NCBI GenBank assembly: GCA_025360865.1
Contig: JANYBG010000224.1
Span: 1-42,916, forward strand
DNA: 42,916 nucleotides
From: Pseudomonadota bacterium
GTDB taxonomy: Bacteria > Pseudomonadota > Gammaproteobacteria > Steroidobacterales > Steroidobacteraceae
Direction of reading: 5' to 3'
Shown here: positions 1 to 8,700 of the stretch, piece after piece
How positions within the stretch are numbered: position 1 is the first letter of the stretch
How the letters are laid out: each line of letters opens with the position of its first letter
Program-made: the position numbers and the translations under genes
Notes under the pieces: model-generated
Told to the model about the DNA's origin: nothing
Database searches by the model: none
The model's input: only the letters and a program-made list of their open reading frames with translations

Positions 1-1
1 C

Positions 2-457
2 AAGCGACGCGTGGTCGAAGACTTGCGTCCGACGCTGCTGGATAACCTCGGGCTGCTCCCCGCGCTTCGCTGGCAGGTCGCTGACTCGTGCGGACGAGGC
101 GGGATCACGTGTATTGAGCGGTATCCCGCCGAGGATCTGAATCTGATTCCGGAAGCTTCGATCGCCATATTCCGCATCGTGCAGGAATCGATGACGAACA
201 TTCTCAAGCACGCGAACGCCCACAACGTCGAGGTGTCCATCGATACAGTGGGAGAGTGGCTCGTGATTAGAGTGAAGGACGATGGCGTGGGACTGGCCTC
301 TGACCGCCGCCGGACGCTGCGATCGCATGGCCTTGCCGCCATGCGTCACCGTGCCATTGGACTCGGGGGCGAATGGCGGATCGTGCGGGCGGAACGAGGC
401 ACGGAGATTGAGGTGCGATTGCCGCTGGCGAGGATAGTCGTGTCGCAGGCGGCCTGA
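2..457 (+). CDS. Sensor histidine kinase, C-terminal part (5' truncated by window edge)
   Basis: The reading frame is open from base 2, so the gene starts outside the window; only the last 151 residues are visible. They begin in the segment after the phospho-acceptor helix of HisKA_3 kinases (VEDLRPTLLDNLGLLPAL) and continue into a HATPase_c domain. The N box is at QESMTNILKHANA, the G1 box at VKDDGVGL and a G2-like segment at HGLAAMRHRAIGLGGE. This pattern is typical of NarX/DegS/UhpB-type kinases, which phosphorylate LuxR/NarL regulators. Such a regulator lies about 600 bp downstream on the other strand and is the likely partner. The sensor input domain and any membrane segments cannot be seen. 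Family assignment is firm; the signal is unknown. Confidence 0.9.
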   Translation, partial: KRRVVEDLRPTLLDNLGLLPALRWQVADSCGRGGITCIERYPAEDLNLIPEASIAIFRIVQESMTNILKHANAHNVEVSIDTVGEWLVIRVKDDGVGLASDRRRTLRSHGLAAMRHRAIGLGGEWRIVRAERGTEIEVRLPLARIVVSQAA

Positions 458-470
458 GCGCGCGTGGCCC

Positions 471-878
471 TCAGTGAGTTTCGGGGTCGCTGCGTTCCTT
501 GGCGAAGTCCCGGAGCAATGCCGGTAACCTGAAGTAGTCCCTCGACTTATCCAGGAACGCCTCGACGCCGTAGGTTTCCGCTTCCCGGCGGTATTCGGGC
601 AGGCCAAAATTCGTCAGGATGACGATCTTCGGGCGCAGCGTCGGGCGCTCCCGGGCAAGCGAGCGCAGCACTCCGAAGCCTGAGCCGGTTCGCAAGTGAA
701 GATCGAGAATCAACACGTCCGGCAACGCCGCGCTGATGCGTGCGAGGGCCTCAGCCTCTGTCTGCACGACATCGATGAGGTCAACGTCGGGTAACCGACG
801 AATCAATTCGCTCAGTCGCGCGGCGAGGATGGAGGAATCCTCCACCAGTAAGACCCGCAAGTTGGGATTAGCCGGCAT
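471..878 (-). CDS. Single-domain response regulator (CheY-like receiver)
   Basis: A stand-alone receiver domain with no output domain. Counting from the chosen ATG at 878, the acidic pocket is ED in LLVEDSS (about residues 13-14). The phospho-acceptor Asp lies in VLILDLHL (about residue 59), the conserved Thr in IVILTN and the conserved Lys in AFLDKS. An in-frame ATG at 920 would add 14 residues; I prefer 878 because the receiver fold then starts at the usual distance, but neither start has a convincing ribosome site. The gene converges on the kinase gene (14 bp apart). It may act in a phosphorelay or as a phosphate sink for the kinase; that is inference. Confidence 0.85.
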   Translation of the reverse strand: MPANPNLRVLLVEDSSILAARLSELIRRLPDVDLIDVVQTEAEALARISAALPDVLILDLHLRTGSGFGVLRSLARERPTLRPKIVILTNFGLPEYRREAETYGVEAFLDKSRDYFRLPALLRDFAKERSDPETH

Positions 879-1032
879 AACGAAGCGTTCCAGCGGAATC
901 GAGGGGGATCCATTGAGCATCTTGACGTGTGGTTTCGCGAATCTGACTCACATGCTATCCCGGCGCACGGTTTGAGGCCGCCGGCGGGGAGCCTCGATGG
1001 CGGTCAGAACTCACCGACCGGAGGGGGGCTCG

Positions 1033-1665
1033 CTATTGAACGAGGCCATTGCGCAGGGCGTAGGTGGTGAGATCCGCGTTGGTGTCGAGGTTCATCTTCT
1101 CCAGCACACGGGCCCGGTACGTGCTGACCGTCTTCACGCTGATGAACAGCTCCTGGGCGATTTCCGAGACGGAGCGCCCGACCGCGAGCTTGCACAGGAT
1201 CTGGAATTCGCGCTGGGAAAGCGCCGCGTGCAGCGGCTGGTCGGTTGGTTCGTCCAGCGCGCTTACGAGCATCTCGCTCAAGGTAGCGCTTACGAAGCGC
1301 CGGCCCGCCAGAACGGTATGCACGGCGCGGATGAATTCCTCCGGTGCCTGGTCCTTGGCGAGATACCCCGAGGCGCCCGCCCGCAGCACGTTGATCGCGT
1401 ATTGTTTCTCCGCGAAGCCGCTGATCACCAGTACCTTGGTGTTCGGATGGCCGGACCGTATATGCCGCAGGATGTCGATCCCGCTGCGGTCCGGCATGTT
1501 GATGTCCAGGATAACCAGGTCCCAGTGACCGTCGCGCAGGCGCTGCAGCGTTTCAGCCCCGGTCGCCGTCTCTCCGATCGTATCCACCGAGCGGTCGAGC
1601 TCCAGGTAGTGCCGCAGTCCGGTACGGACCATGGCGTGGTCATCCGCTATAAGCACACTTGGCAT
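1033..1665 (-). CDS. LuxR/NarL-family response regulator
   Basis: 210 residues, the standard length for NarL/FixJ/UvrY-type regulators. The N-terminal receiver has DD at residues 8-9, phospho-acceptor Asp54 in LVILDINMPD, and Lys in GYLAKDQAPEE. A LuxR-type helix-turn-helix occupies about 145-205 (LSQREFQIL, then GRSVSEIAQELFISVKTVST). It is most like UvrY/GacA-type regulators. It probably receives phosphate from the kinase at the left edge and controls transcription of neighbouring stress genes; GTAGG-N6-CCTAC elements lie upstream of it and of csbD. The partner assignment is from proximity only. Confidence 0.92.
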   Translation of the reverse strand: MPSVLIADDHAMVRTGLRHYLELDRSVDTIGETATGAETLQRLRDGHWDLVILDINMPDRSGIDILRHIRSGHPNTKVLVISGFAEKQYAINVLRAGASGYLAKDQAPEEFIRAVHTVLAGRRFVSATLSEMLVSALDEPTDQPLHAALSQREFQILCKLAVGRSVSEIAQELFISVKTVSTYRARVLEKMNLDTNADLTTYALRNGLVQ

Positions 1666-2000
1666 TCAACCTCCGGTAAAGCGCTGGCGATTGGGGGGAG
1701 AATTCACCCCGGCGACAGTACTAGCTTGGCCGTGGGTGAAGCGTACGCCATCCGCCAGACCCTATGTAGGTCTGCTCTGACAATTGCCTACGCGGAGGTC
1801 ACCGTAGGGGGTAAGTGCGGGGACCAAGAACCCGCCGGCGGACACCCCCAGGTTGGGCCAGCCGGCGGAGGCCCGCGCAACCGAATGAGCTTGCGGTAGG
1901 GCCTAGCCTACTGGTTGTGAGGGTGACCGGGGCTTATATCGAGCGGGCGGTCAATGACAGCATCAGCGGTCGACGATTTGCATCAATCAGGAGCGGATTC
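1666..2000. other. Intergenic region between response regulator and csbD (335 bp)
   Basis: No coding sequence is convincing here: long open frames exist on the plus strand, but they lack a ribosome site and family similarity. The stretch lies upstream of both the minus-strand response regulator and plus-strand csbD, so it should hold two divergent promoters. It contains several GTAGG/CCTAC half-sites, listed separately. Confidence 0.6.
1766..1911. promoter_or_regulatory. Cluster of GTAGG/CCTAC half-sites, probable operators
   Basis: GTAGG occurs at 1766-1770 and 1804-1808, and CCTAC at 1787-1791. A compact dyad GTAGG-N6-CCTAC lies at 1896-1911, about 90 bp upstream of the csbD start. The last has the same geometry as the TGTAAG-N6-CTTACA box of UvrY/GacA-type regulators, and the adjacent regulator gene is of that type. 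Binding is inferred, not shown. Confidence 0.45.
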
Positions 2001-2186
2001 ATGAACGAGGATCAGGTAAAAGGACGAATGGACGAGGTGGCGGGCAAGGCCAAGAAGGTTGTCGGCAAGTTCACTCACGATGAGTCTCTCCAGCAGAAGG
2101 GTCGCATGCAGGACATGGCCGGCAAGGCGCGGGCCACCTACGGTGATGTGAAGGAGGAGTGGAAGAAAGACGATAAGCGGGCGTGA
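2001..2186 (+). CDS. CsbD-family stress-response protein
   Basis: A 61-residue, Lys/Asp-rich, hydrophilic protein with the CsbD signature NEDQVKGRMDEVAGKAKKVVGK and a second half-repeat QQKGRMQDMAGKARATYGDVKE. The ATG at 2001 is preceded by GGAG (about 1990-1993), which fixes the start. CsbD proteins are general-stress proteins of unknown biochemical role, often induced by sigma-B/RpoS-type or osmotic stress. The gene is followed within 50 bp by a BON-domain protein, a common pairing in stress loci. Confidence 0.9.
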   Translation: MNEDQVKGRMDEVAGKAKKVVGKFTHDESLQQKGRMQDMAGKARATYGDVKEEWKKDDKRA

Positions 2187-2230
2187 TCTGCGTGGATGCC
2201 AAGTGTGACGAATCTGAAGGAGTGGTTACG

Positions 2231-2566
2231 GTGAACAAGAAAGCAATTGGCGCTGGCGTCATCGCCGCGGCGCTGGCGGGGCCCGTTTTGGTACTGGCCG
2301 CGGATCCCACGGTCGCGGACAGCTCGCACACGCCGCACTACGTGAAGGACTCACCCATCACCTCGGCGGTGAAGACAAAGCTGGCGGCGGATCATCTCAG
2401 TAGTCTGGCCAGGATCAAGGTCGACACGGATCGGAATGGCATCGTATGGCTAAGCGGCACGACCGACACACAGGAAGCGGCTGACCGTGCCGTCGACATC
2501 GCTCGCAACACCGCTGGCGTGGCGCAGGTGAAGAGCAATATCGTGGTCACTCCCGAGCCGCAGTGA
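2231..2566 (+). CDS. BON-domain envelope protein
   Basis: 111 residues. A hydrophobic N terminus (NKKAIGAGVIAAALAGPVLV) looks like a signal peptide or membrane anchor, ending near VLAADP. A single BON domain follows: SAVKTKLAADHLSSLARIKV, then GIVWLSGTTDTQEAADRAV and GVAQVKSNIVV. This resembles one repeat of OsmY, so a periplasmic, envelope-stress role is likely. The GTG at 2231 is chosen because GAAGGAG lies 8 bp upstream; an upstream ATG at 2183, overlapping the csbD stop, would disrupt the signal peptide. Probably co-transcribed with csbD. Confidence 0.88.
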   Translation: MNKKAIGAGVIAAALAGPVLVLAADPTVADSSHTPHYVKDSPITSAVKTKLAADHLSSLARIKVDTDRNGIVWLSGTTDTQEAADRAVDIARNTAGVAQVKSNIVVTPEPQ

Positions 2567-2595
2567 CGCGTACGGGCGGCGGCGGCGGCGGCTCG

Positions 2596-2631
2596 CGCTA
2601 CCCGAGGTAGCGGGTGCGGGGAACTATTCCC
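2596..2631. terminator. Two adjacent hairpins between convergent genes
   Basis: CGCTACC (2596-2602) pairs with GGTAGCG (2606-2612) around a 3-base loop. GGGAA (2619-2623) pairs with TTCCC (2627-2631), also around a 3-base loop. They sit between the convergent BON and flavoprotein genes, so a bidirectional terminator is plausible. There is no T-run, so intrinsic function is uncertain. Confidence 0.5.
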
Positions 2632-2643
2632 GCGGACTGCTGC

Positions 2644-4071
2644 TCAGGCGGGCGCCAGAGGCTCATCCAGGGCAAGCGCGGCGATCCGAATCGCGTCAGA
2701 CTGTGAAGGGTAGATGTGGATCACCTTCGCTAGCGCGCGCAACCCGATCCCGGTACTCATCGCGACGCACACCTCGTTGATCATCTCGCTGGCGCGGGAC
2801 GCCACGATCGTGGCCCCCAGGATAGTGTCGCTGCCGCCGGCCACGTGCAGCTTCACGAAGCCGACGTCCTGACGATCAATAATCGCCCGATCAATGTCCT
2901 GCATCATCACGGTGAACGTGCGGATGGGGATGTTCTTCTTTCGCGCCTCCCACGCCTGCAGCCCCACGTGCGCGATCTCGGGCGCACAGAATGTGCACCA
3001 GGGTATCGTGAGGTTGGTGTGGGACTGCCGCGCCCCTTCGCCGAGCAAGTTTCCTACCGCCATGCGCGCGGTCCTCTCGGCGACGTGCGTGTACCGGTAG
3101 GGCAGGCAGACATCGCCGGCGGCATAGACCCGCGGGTTCGTGGTGCGCAGGAACTTGTCGACCACGATCCCCTGTGCCGCGTCCATGCGAATACCGGCGG
3201 CGTCAAGCCCCAGCCCCTGGGTGGCGGGCGTGCGTCCGACGCTGACCAGCACAAGATCCGCGCGTGCCTCGGCGTTATGCTGATTATTCTGTGTTTCCAG
3301 GACGACCGCGTTTGGTTCCCTGCGGGCGCTCACCACGGAGGTGTTCAGGCGAATCGTGACTCCGTCGCGCGCCATGGATTGCGCGAGGATCTGCGCCGCA
3401 TCGCGCTCCTCCCCTGGGAGGAACCGCGGTTCATCCTGGAAGATCGTGACGCGGGAACCTAGCCGCCGGAAGGCTTGGGCGAGTTCGCAGCCGAGTGCGC
3501 CGCCGCCGATCACCGCCAGCTCGCGCGGCAGGTGTTCGAGTGAGAATAGCGTGTCGCTGGTCACGTAAGATCCCTCGACCAAGCCGGGGATGGAAGGCGG
3601 CGTGGCGCGCGCGCCGGTTGTCACGAGCGCGTTCCTGAAGTTCAGGCGGCGCGATCCGGCGACCAGTGTTCGCTCCCCGACAAAGCGGGCCACCCCGAAA
3701 TGAACCTCGACACCCGCGCGCCGCAGGCGCTCGGCGGAGTGGAAGCTTCCGACTCGGTGCTCAATGGCGCGAAGTCGCGCGGCCACACGCTGGAAGTTCG
3801 CGACGGGTTCGTCTCCATCGGGATGTCGCAGGTGGGATGCTTCGCGCATCGCCGCGAACAGCGTACCCAGGCGAATCAACGCCTTTGAAGGAACGGTCCC
3901 GGTGTTCACTGAGGTCCCCCCGAGCCGGTCCCGCTCGATCAGCGCCACGCGGGCTCCCAATCGCGCGGCAAGCTCCGCGGCCGCCAAGCCCGCCGGGCCG
4001 GCGCCGACGATGACGAGGTCGTGGCTCTTCATTCTGGAGGCGGTGGGGGACGTGCGAGCGCGAGCTGTCAC
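2644..4071 (-). CDS. FAD-dependent pyridine nucleotide oxidoreductase, SthA/MerA-like, lacking the redox disulfide
   Basis: About 475 residues, the standard length of the dihydrolipoamide dehydrogenase/mercuric reductase/transhydrogenase family. The FAD-binding Rossmann motif is VIVGAGPAGLAAAE near residue 20, the second dinucleotide site is AVIGGGALGCELA, and the FAD-ribityl motif is VYAAGDV. The family active site GGTCVNxGCVPSK reads GGTSVNTGTVPSK here, with Ser54 and Thr59 in place of both cysteines. The C-terminal His-Pro-Thr-Glu element is also altered (HIYPSQSD). It is therefore not a disulfide reductase; an electron transfer between NAD(P)H and another acceptor, as in SthA, is possible. 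The GTG at 4071 overlaps the stop of the upstream glycoamylase gene (GTGA), suggesting coupling; ATG at 4032 is the alternative start. Confidence 0.82.
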   Translation of the reverse strand: MTARARTSPTASRMKSHDLVIVGAGPAGLAAAELAARLGARVALIERDRLGGTSVNTGTVPSKALIRLGTLFAAMREASHLRHPDGDEPVANFQRVAARLRAIEHRVGSFHSAERLRRAGVEVHFGVARFVGERTLVAGSRRLNFRNALVTTGARATPPSIPGLVEGSYVTSDTLFSLEHLPRELAVIGGGALGCELAQAFRRLGSRVTIFQDEPRFLPGEERDAAQILAQSMARDGVTIRLNTSVVSARREPNAVVLETQNNQHNAEARADLVLVSVGRTPATQGLGLDAAGIRMDAAQGIVVDKFLRTTNPRVYAAGDVCLPYRYTHVAERTARMAVGNLLGEGARQSHTNLTIPWCTFCAPEIAHVGLQAWEARKKNIPIRTFTVMMQDIDRAIIDRQDVGFVKLHVAGGSDTILGATIVASRASEMINEVCVAMSTGIGLRALAKVIHIYPSQSDAIRIAALALDEPLAPA

Positions 4072-5417
4072 GACAGCCAGCCGCCACGAAACCCGGCTCG
4101 TATGAGCCCGCGCCTGATGTGCGTTGACCCGCGTAGCAGCGACCAGATCAGCTGGGTGCGCGCGTTCTCAATCGACATCACCAGTAAGCCCTGGTCTAGC
4201 CCATACCAGCCCTCGGAGAGCCATCCGCCGCTTTCCGGGTCGACCGTGGGGTTGATCCCACTGGCGAATCGGTCCTCAAGGCATGCCTGCGGGTATTCCG
4301 CGAGCAGCGCCCGGGTGCCAGATAGCGCGGCCTCCGGGGTGAACGGTAGCGTCACCATCATCGCCCACGGGCACAAGGTGCCATCATCGGGACCGAAGGG
4401 CGCCCCGCGCGCCATGTAGCCGAAGTGGCGCTGGTCAGAGGGGCACTCGCCAGATGCCCGCATGGTGGGGCCGTCGCCGGCGCTGAGGCCCCAGATATCA
4501 CGGCCGTAGCCGAGGAAGCCTCGCGGATTGCGCTCACAGTACTCGCGCTGCAACTCAACGGTGCGACAGGTGTTCCGGAAGTAGTCGCTGCGCTTCTCGC
4601 GCATGAACGCATCGCGGATTTCGCGAAGATCGATCCAGGCCTGAGGGAACAGGTGGGTGAACAGCGGCCCGGAATACAACACATCCTGGCCGAGCAGCCG
4701 CTCCCACTGGTAGGTCAGGGTCCAGGTGGTGAAGCTGCGCGGGGACAGCGGCGAGGTCGGGGAGCCTAAGCCTAGGAGGTAGATAAGGAGAGCCTCGTCG
4801 TATCCCTCCCAGCCGTAGTGCAGGAACCCGTAGTCGGGGTGCCATCCTTGTGAAAGGGTTGGGGAGTCATTCTGTGCCCACACCCAGTCGACTCGACGGT
4901 AGAGTGATTCGGCAAGTTGCCGAATTCGTCGCTCAACGGGCCTTTCACGGACGAAGTACTGCCCGACGCTCAGGACACCGGCGATCAGCAGCGCCGTGTC
5001 AATCAGGGACAGTTCGCAGTCCCAGACGCGCTGGCCGGACTTCATGTCGAGAAAATGGTAAAAGAAGCCCTTATTGCCGGTGGCGTTCGCGCCGCCGCCT
5101 TGCGGGCTATCCCAGAAGAACTCCAGCGTCGTCAGCACCGCGCGGGCGGCTTCCTCACGTGAGCACCAGCCACGCTCGACAGCCACGGCCTGGCACGAGA
5201 GCGCGAAGCCGACGACGGCGATGCTGCAGGGCGATCCCGCCCTGGACGTGTCAGCCACAAGGCCGTTAAGTGGGTTCGTGTAAGCGCGGAAGTAGCCGAA
5301 CGCGCCGCGCTGGAGGCGATTGGTCAGCGCCACGTCGGACTCGACACGTGAAGGCCGTCGCGGTGAGCGCCGTGCGCCGCTGGTACGTGACTTCAAGCGG
5401 GCAGTTGTTACGACCAA
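4068..5417 (-). CDS. Stand-alone glycoamylase-domain (glucoamylase-like) protein
   Basis: About 449 residues from a TTG at 5417. The body matches the glycoamylase-like family: LTNRLQRGAFGYFRAYTNP near the start, AVAVERGWCSREEAARAVL, GFFYHFLDM, ELSLIDTALLIAGVLSVGQYF, then DYGFLHYGWEGYDEALLIYLL, and finally ESGGWLSEGWYGLDQGLLVMSIEN. A domain of the same family sits in the middle of NdvB, encoded divergently 330 bp away. A hydrolytic role on the glucan product is a reasonable inference. I see no clear signal peptide from this start. The start rests on AAGGAG five bases upstream of the TTG; GTG at 5333 is an alternative. Longer extension to 5696 gives non-homologous low-quality sequence. The stop overlaps the flavoprotein start. 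Confidence 0.82.
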   Translation of the reverse strand: MVVTTARLKSRTSGARRSPRRPSRVESDVALTNRLQRGAFGYFRAYTNPLNGLVADTSRAGSPCSIAVVGFALSCQAVAVERGWCSREEAARAVLTTLEFFWDSPQGGGANATGNKGFFYHFLDMKSGQRVWDCELSLIDTALLIAGVLSVGQYFVRERPVERRIRQLAESLYRRVDWVWAQNDSPTLSQGWHPDYGFLHYGWEGYDEALLIYLLGLGSPTSPLSPRSFTTWTLTYQWERLLGQDVLYSGPLFTHLFPQAWIDLREIRDAFMREKRSDYFRNTCRTVELQREYCERNPRGFLGYGRDIWGLSAGDGPTMRASGECPSDQRHFGYMARGAPFGPDDGTLCPWAMMVTLPFTPEAALSGTRALLAEYPQACLEDRFASGINPTVDPESGGWLSEGWYGLDQGLLVMSIENARTQLIWSLLRGSTHIRRGLIRAGFRGGWLS

Positions 5418-5422
5418 GCGCG

Positions 5423-5429
5423 CTCCTTC
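5423..5429 (-). promoter_or_regulatory. Ribosome binding site deciding a TTG start
   Basis: On the minus strand this reads AAGGAGC, with five to six bases before TTG at 5417. It supports a rare TTG start for the glycoamylase gene, which has no suitable ATG near the start of the conserved domain. Confidence 0.55.
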
Positions 5430-5456
5430 GTGGTACAAGTATTCGTGGTACAAGTA
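5427..5456. repeat. Perfect 15-bp tandem duplication
   Basis: TTCGTGGTACAAGTA occurs at 5427-5441 and again at 5442-5456 with no gap. It lies immediately upstream of the TTG start and overlaps the ribosome site of the glycoamylase gene. It may be a recent slippage event in the leader. Confidence 0.85.
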
Positions 5457-5749
5457 GAAGTTAAGAGTAGCCGGGAAGGCCGTAACGCCTCTGTAAGCCG
5501 GTAACCCCGACGTCGACTCCCTGTTCCGCGGCCGCCTCGCGCAAGCGCTTGGCGTCGGTTTTCGACCGGCATAATCCGGCGGCGAAGTCCTACAAGCTAA
5601 CCACAGACGCAAGCCTAAACTCCACCGCAGATGCAGAACCGTGACCGACAAGGGCCTCGCTTGGATCTCGCCTTGGGTCACATCTCCGCTCGCCACGCCG
5701 CGGAGCGCGCACGGCGAAAACTCGGCTTCGCTGCCTGAGTCGACCAGAG

Positions 5750-8700
5750 ATGGTCGCCATTGAGCCGCGGTTCAGGCGCGACAAGCGCTGGTTAGCGTTC
5801 GACTCGTCGCGCGCGGCACCCGAGCCTGCGCCCATTCGGGCGGAGCTGCTAAGCACCGAGAGGCTTGAGGAATTCGCGGCTACGCTCGCGAAGTCGCAGC
5901 CTTTGCTGCCCTCCGCGCGCCATGGTCGAGCGTTACTGAAGCGCTCTCGCCAAAACGCCCGCGTCCTTCGCAGCCATTACGACAGCATCGCCAATACCAC
6001 TTCAAGCCGGCGCAGCGTGACTCCGGCCGCGGAGTGGTTCGTCGACAACTACCACGTGGTCGAGCGACAGCTGCAACTCATCCGTGACGACCTGCCGTCC
6101 GGGTATTACCGACAGCTGCCGAAGCTTGCCGACGGCGAACTGGCGGGTCTGCCGCGGATCACCGGCATCGCCTGGTCGTTCGTCGCGCATACCGATAGCC
6201 ATCTGGATATCTCGACCCTGGTGCGCTTCGTGAGCGCGTACCAGCAGGTTGAATCCCTGACCATCGGCGAGCTCTGGGCGATCGCCAGCATGCTGCGTGT
6301 GGTGCTGATCGAGAACCTTCGGCGCTGCGCCGACCGAATCGTGATCGGCCGGGCCCAGCGCGAGGAGGCGGACAGGCTCGCGGACCGACTCCTGGGTTCT
6401 GCGTCCCGTCCGCCGGAGCCGGTTGAACGGGTACTGGCCGAGTACGCCTCCACCGCGTTGCCGCGGACGCTGGCGGTGCAGTTGGTGCAGCGGTTGCGCG
6501 ACTGCGATCCGCGGGTCACCCCGGCCCTGCAACGGGTCGAGGAACTCCTGCGCGCCGAGGGCCTCAATGCCGAGGCTGTGGTTCGCGATGAGCTGCAGCG
6601 CCAGGGCGCGGCCAACGTGACGGTGCGCAATATCGTCACCAGCCTGGTCCAGCTTTCGGCGCTTGATTGGTCTGACATCGTCGAGCAGCTGAGCGCGGTG
6701 GATACACTGTTGGGCCTTGAGTGCGACTTCTACGCCCTCGATTTCGCGACGCGCAACAGTTATCGCAGCGCGATCGAGGACGTGGCGCGACACTCTGGTC
6801 GACGCGAAACCCAGATCGCGCAGCTCGTCATCGACACCGCGCGCGACAACGACGCGAGAACCGTCGGCGCTGCCGATCCGGGTTTCTATCTGATTGGACC
6901 CGGTCGAGCGCGCATCGAGGTCGCGGTCGGATATCGCCGGCCGTGGCGGCAAGCGCTGCCGCGCGCCCTTAAGGCCGCGGGGGTTGGCGGCTATCTCCTA
7001 CCGATACTGGTAGCGTGCCTGGGGCTGCTCCTCACGGCCGGTTGGCTGCTGCCCCCGCAGCCGCGCTGGCGCACCGTTCTGGGGCTGGCCCTGTTGTTGT
7101 TACCGGTGAGCGATGCGGTCATAGCGATCTTCAATAGTGCGATCACGCGTGTGATCAAGCCCAAGGCGCTACCGGCGCTGGATCTCGGTGGGCTCGTTCC
7201 GGACGAGCATCGAACTCTGGTGGCCGTGCCGGTATTGCTCAGTACCCGCGCGGATGTCGAGGAGATGCTCGCCAACCTCGAGAGTCAGTACCTTTCGGGA
7301 GCGCGCGGCGAGCTTTATTTCGCTCTGCTCGTCGATGGGCGGGACGCCGACACGGCCGAGACGGATGCGGACGGGGAGCTTATCGCGGCTGGGCGGGAGG
7401 GAATCGGCAGGCTCAACGAGCGTTACGGCCCGGCCAGCGCCGGCGCGCGCTTTCTGTGGCTGCACCGCTCGCGGCAGTGGAACGCGGCGCAGGGGCGCTG
7501 GATGGGCTGGGAGCGCAAACGCGGGAAATTGCACGAACTGAACCGGCTTCTGCGTGGCGCGGATGACACCAGCTTCCAGCTCACAGCCGCGGAGCGCCAA
7601 AAGCTGCCGCCGGCGGTGCGCTATGTGTTCGTGCTGGATGCCGACACCCAATTGCCGCACGGAGCCGCGGAAAAGCTTATCGCAAAGATGGCGCACCCGC
7701 TCAATCAACCGCACTTCGACGCCGCGACCCGCAGGGTCACCCAAGGCTACGGGATTCTTCAGCCGCGGGTAACGCCCTCGTTGCCTGGCGCCGAGGGGGC
7801 GTCGCTGGTTCAGACCGTGCTCTCCGGCACGCCCGGTCTGGATCCCTACGCATTCGCTGTTTCCGATCTCTATCAGGATCTGTTCGCGGAAGGCTCGTTC
7901 ACCGGCAAGGGCCTGTACGACATAGATGCCTTCGAGAAGTCGTTGGCGGGGCGCATCAGCGAGAACTCGGTCCTCAGCCACGACCTGCTCGAGGGACTAT
8001 TCGCGCGCGCCGCGGTGGTGTGCGACGTCGCCGTCGTGGAACCCGCCCCAGATCGTTACGACGTGGTGTCCTCGCGTGAGCACCGTTGGGCACGCGGTGA
8101 CTGGCAGCTTCTGCCCTGGCTGCGCCCGCGTCTCGGGCGCGGAAAGGAGCCGCGACGGGTCGCCGCGGTTTCCGCGCTGGGGCGCTGGAAGCTGCTGGAT
8201 AATCTGCGCCGCACGCTGGTGCCGGTGGCAACGCTCCTTGCGCTGCTGTTCGGATGGCTGCTGTCCGCACAGGCGGCGCTGTGGTGGACCGCCGCGATTC
8301 TTCTCGCGCTCGCGGTGCCACCGTTGCTGCCGATACTAATCGCCGTCCGTGACCGTCCGCGGCACCTGAAGCGGGAGAGCGAACGCCAGGCATTGCGCCA
8401 CGACCTGCGAGCCGCGCTGCTGCGCTGGACCCTGAGTCTCGCGTTGCTGGCGGATCGCGCCTGGCTGATGGGCGATGCGATCGTTCGCACCTTGGCGCGA
8501 CTTGCCGTCACGCATCGCCACCTGCTGGACTGGACCACCGCGGCGCAGGCCCGCAGCGATAGCCGCCTGAGCCTGCGCAGCTTCTTGGTGCGTATGCGCG
8601 GTGGCGTACTGCTCGCCGTCCTGGGCGCATGCGCGGTGCTCTTCTTCGCACCGGAGAATTTCTGGCTGGCGGCGCCTTGGCTGTTTTTGTGGATCACCGC

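Larger units (their letters stand above)
5418..5749. other. Divergent intergenic region between glycoamylase and glucan synthase
   Basis: 332 bp without a supported gene. It must carry promoters for both the minus-strand glycoamylase-flavoprotein pair and plus-strand ndvB. A weak candidate for ndvB is CATAAT at 5570-5575 with TTGGCG at 5549-5554, but the 15-bp spacer is short. The only clear structure is the 15-bp tandem repeat at 5427-5456. Confidence 0.5.

Noticed and set aside
2571-2592. GGC-rich simple repeat
   Set aside because: A short low-complexity run expected in GC-rich DNA; the adjacent hairpins are more meaningful.
5418-5696. N-terminal extension of the glycoamylase gene to an ATG at 5696
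   Set aside because: The extra 93 residues lack similarity, include the 15-bp repeat translated twice, and a good ribosome site lies before the TTG at 5417.
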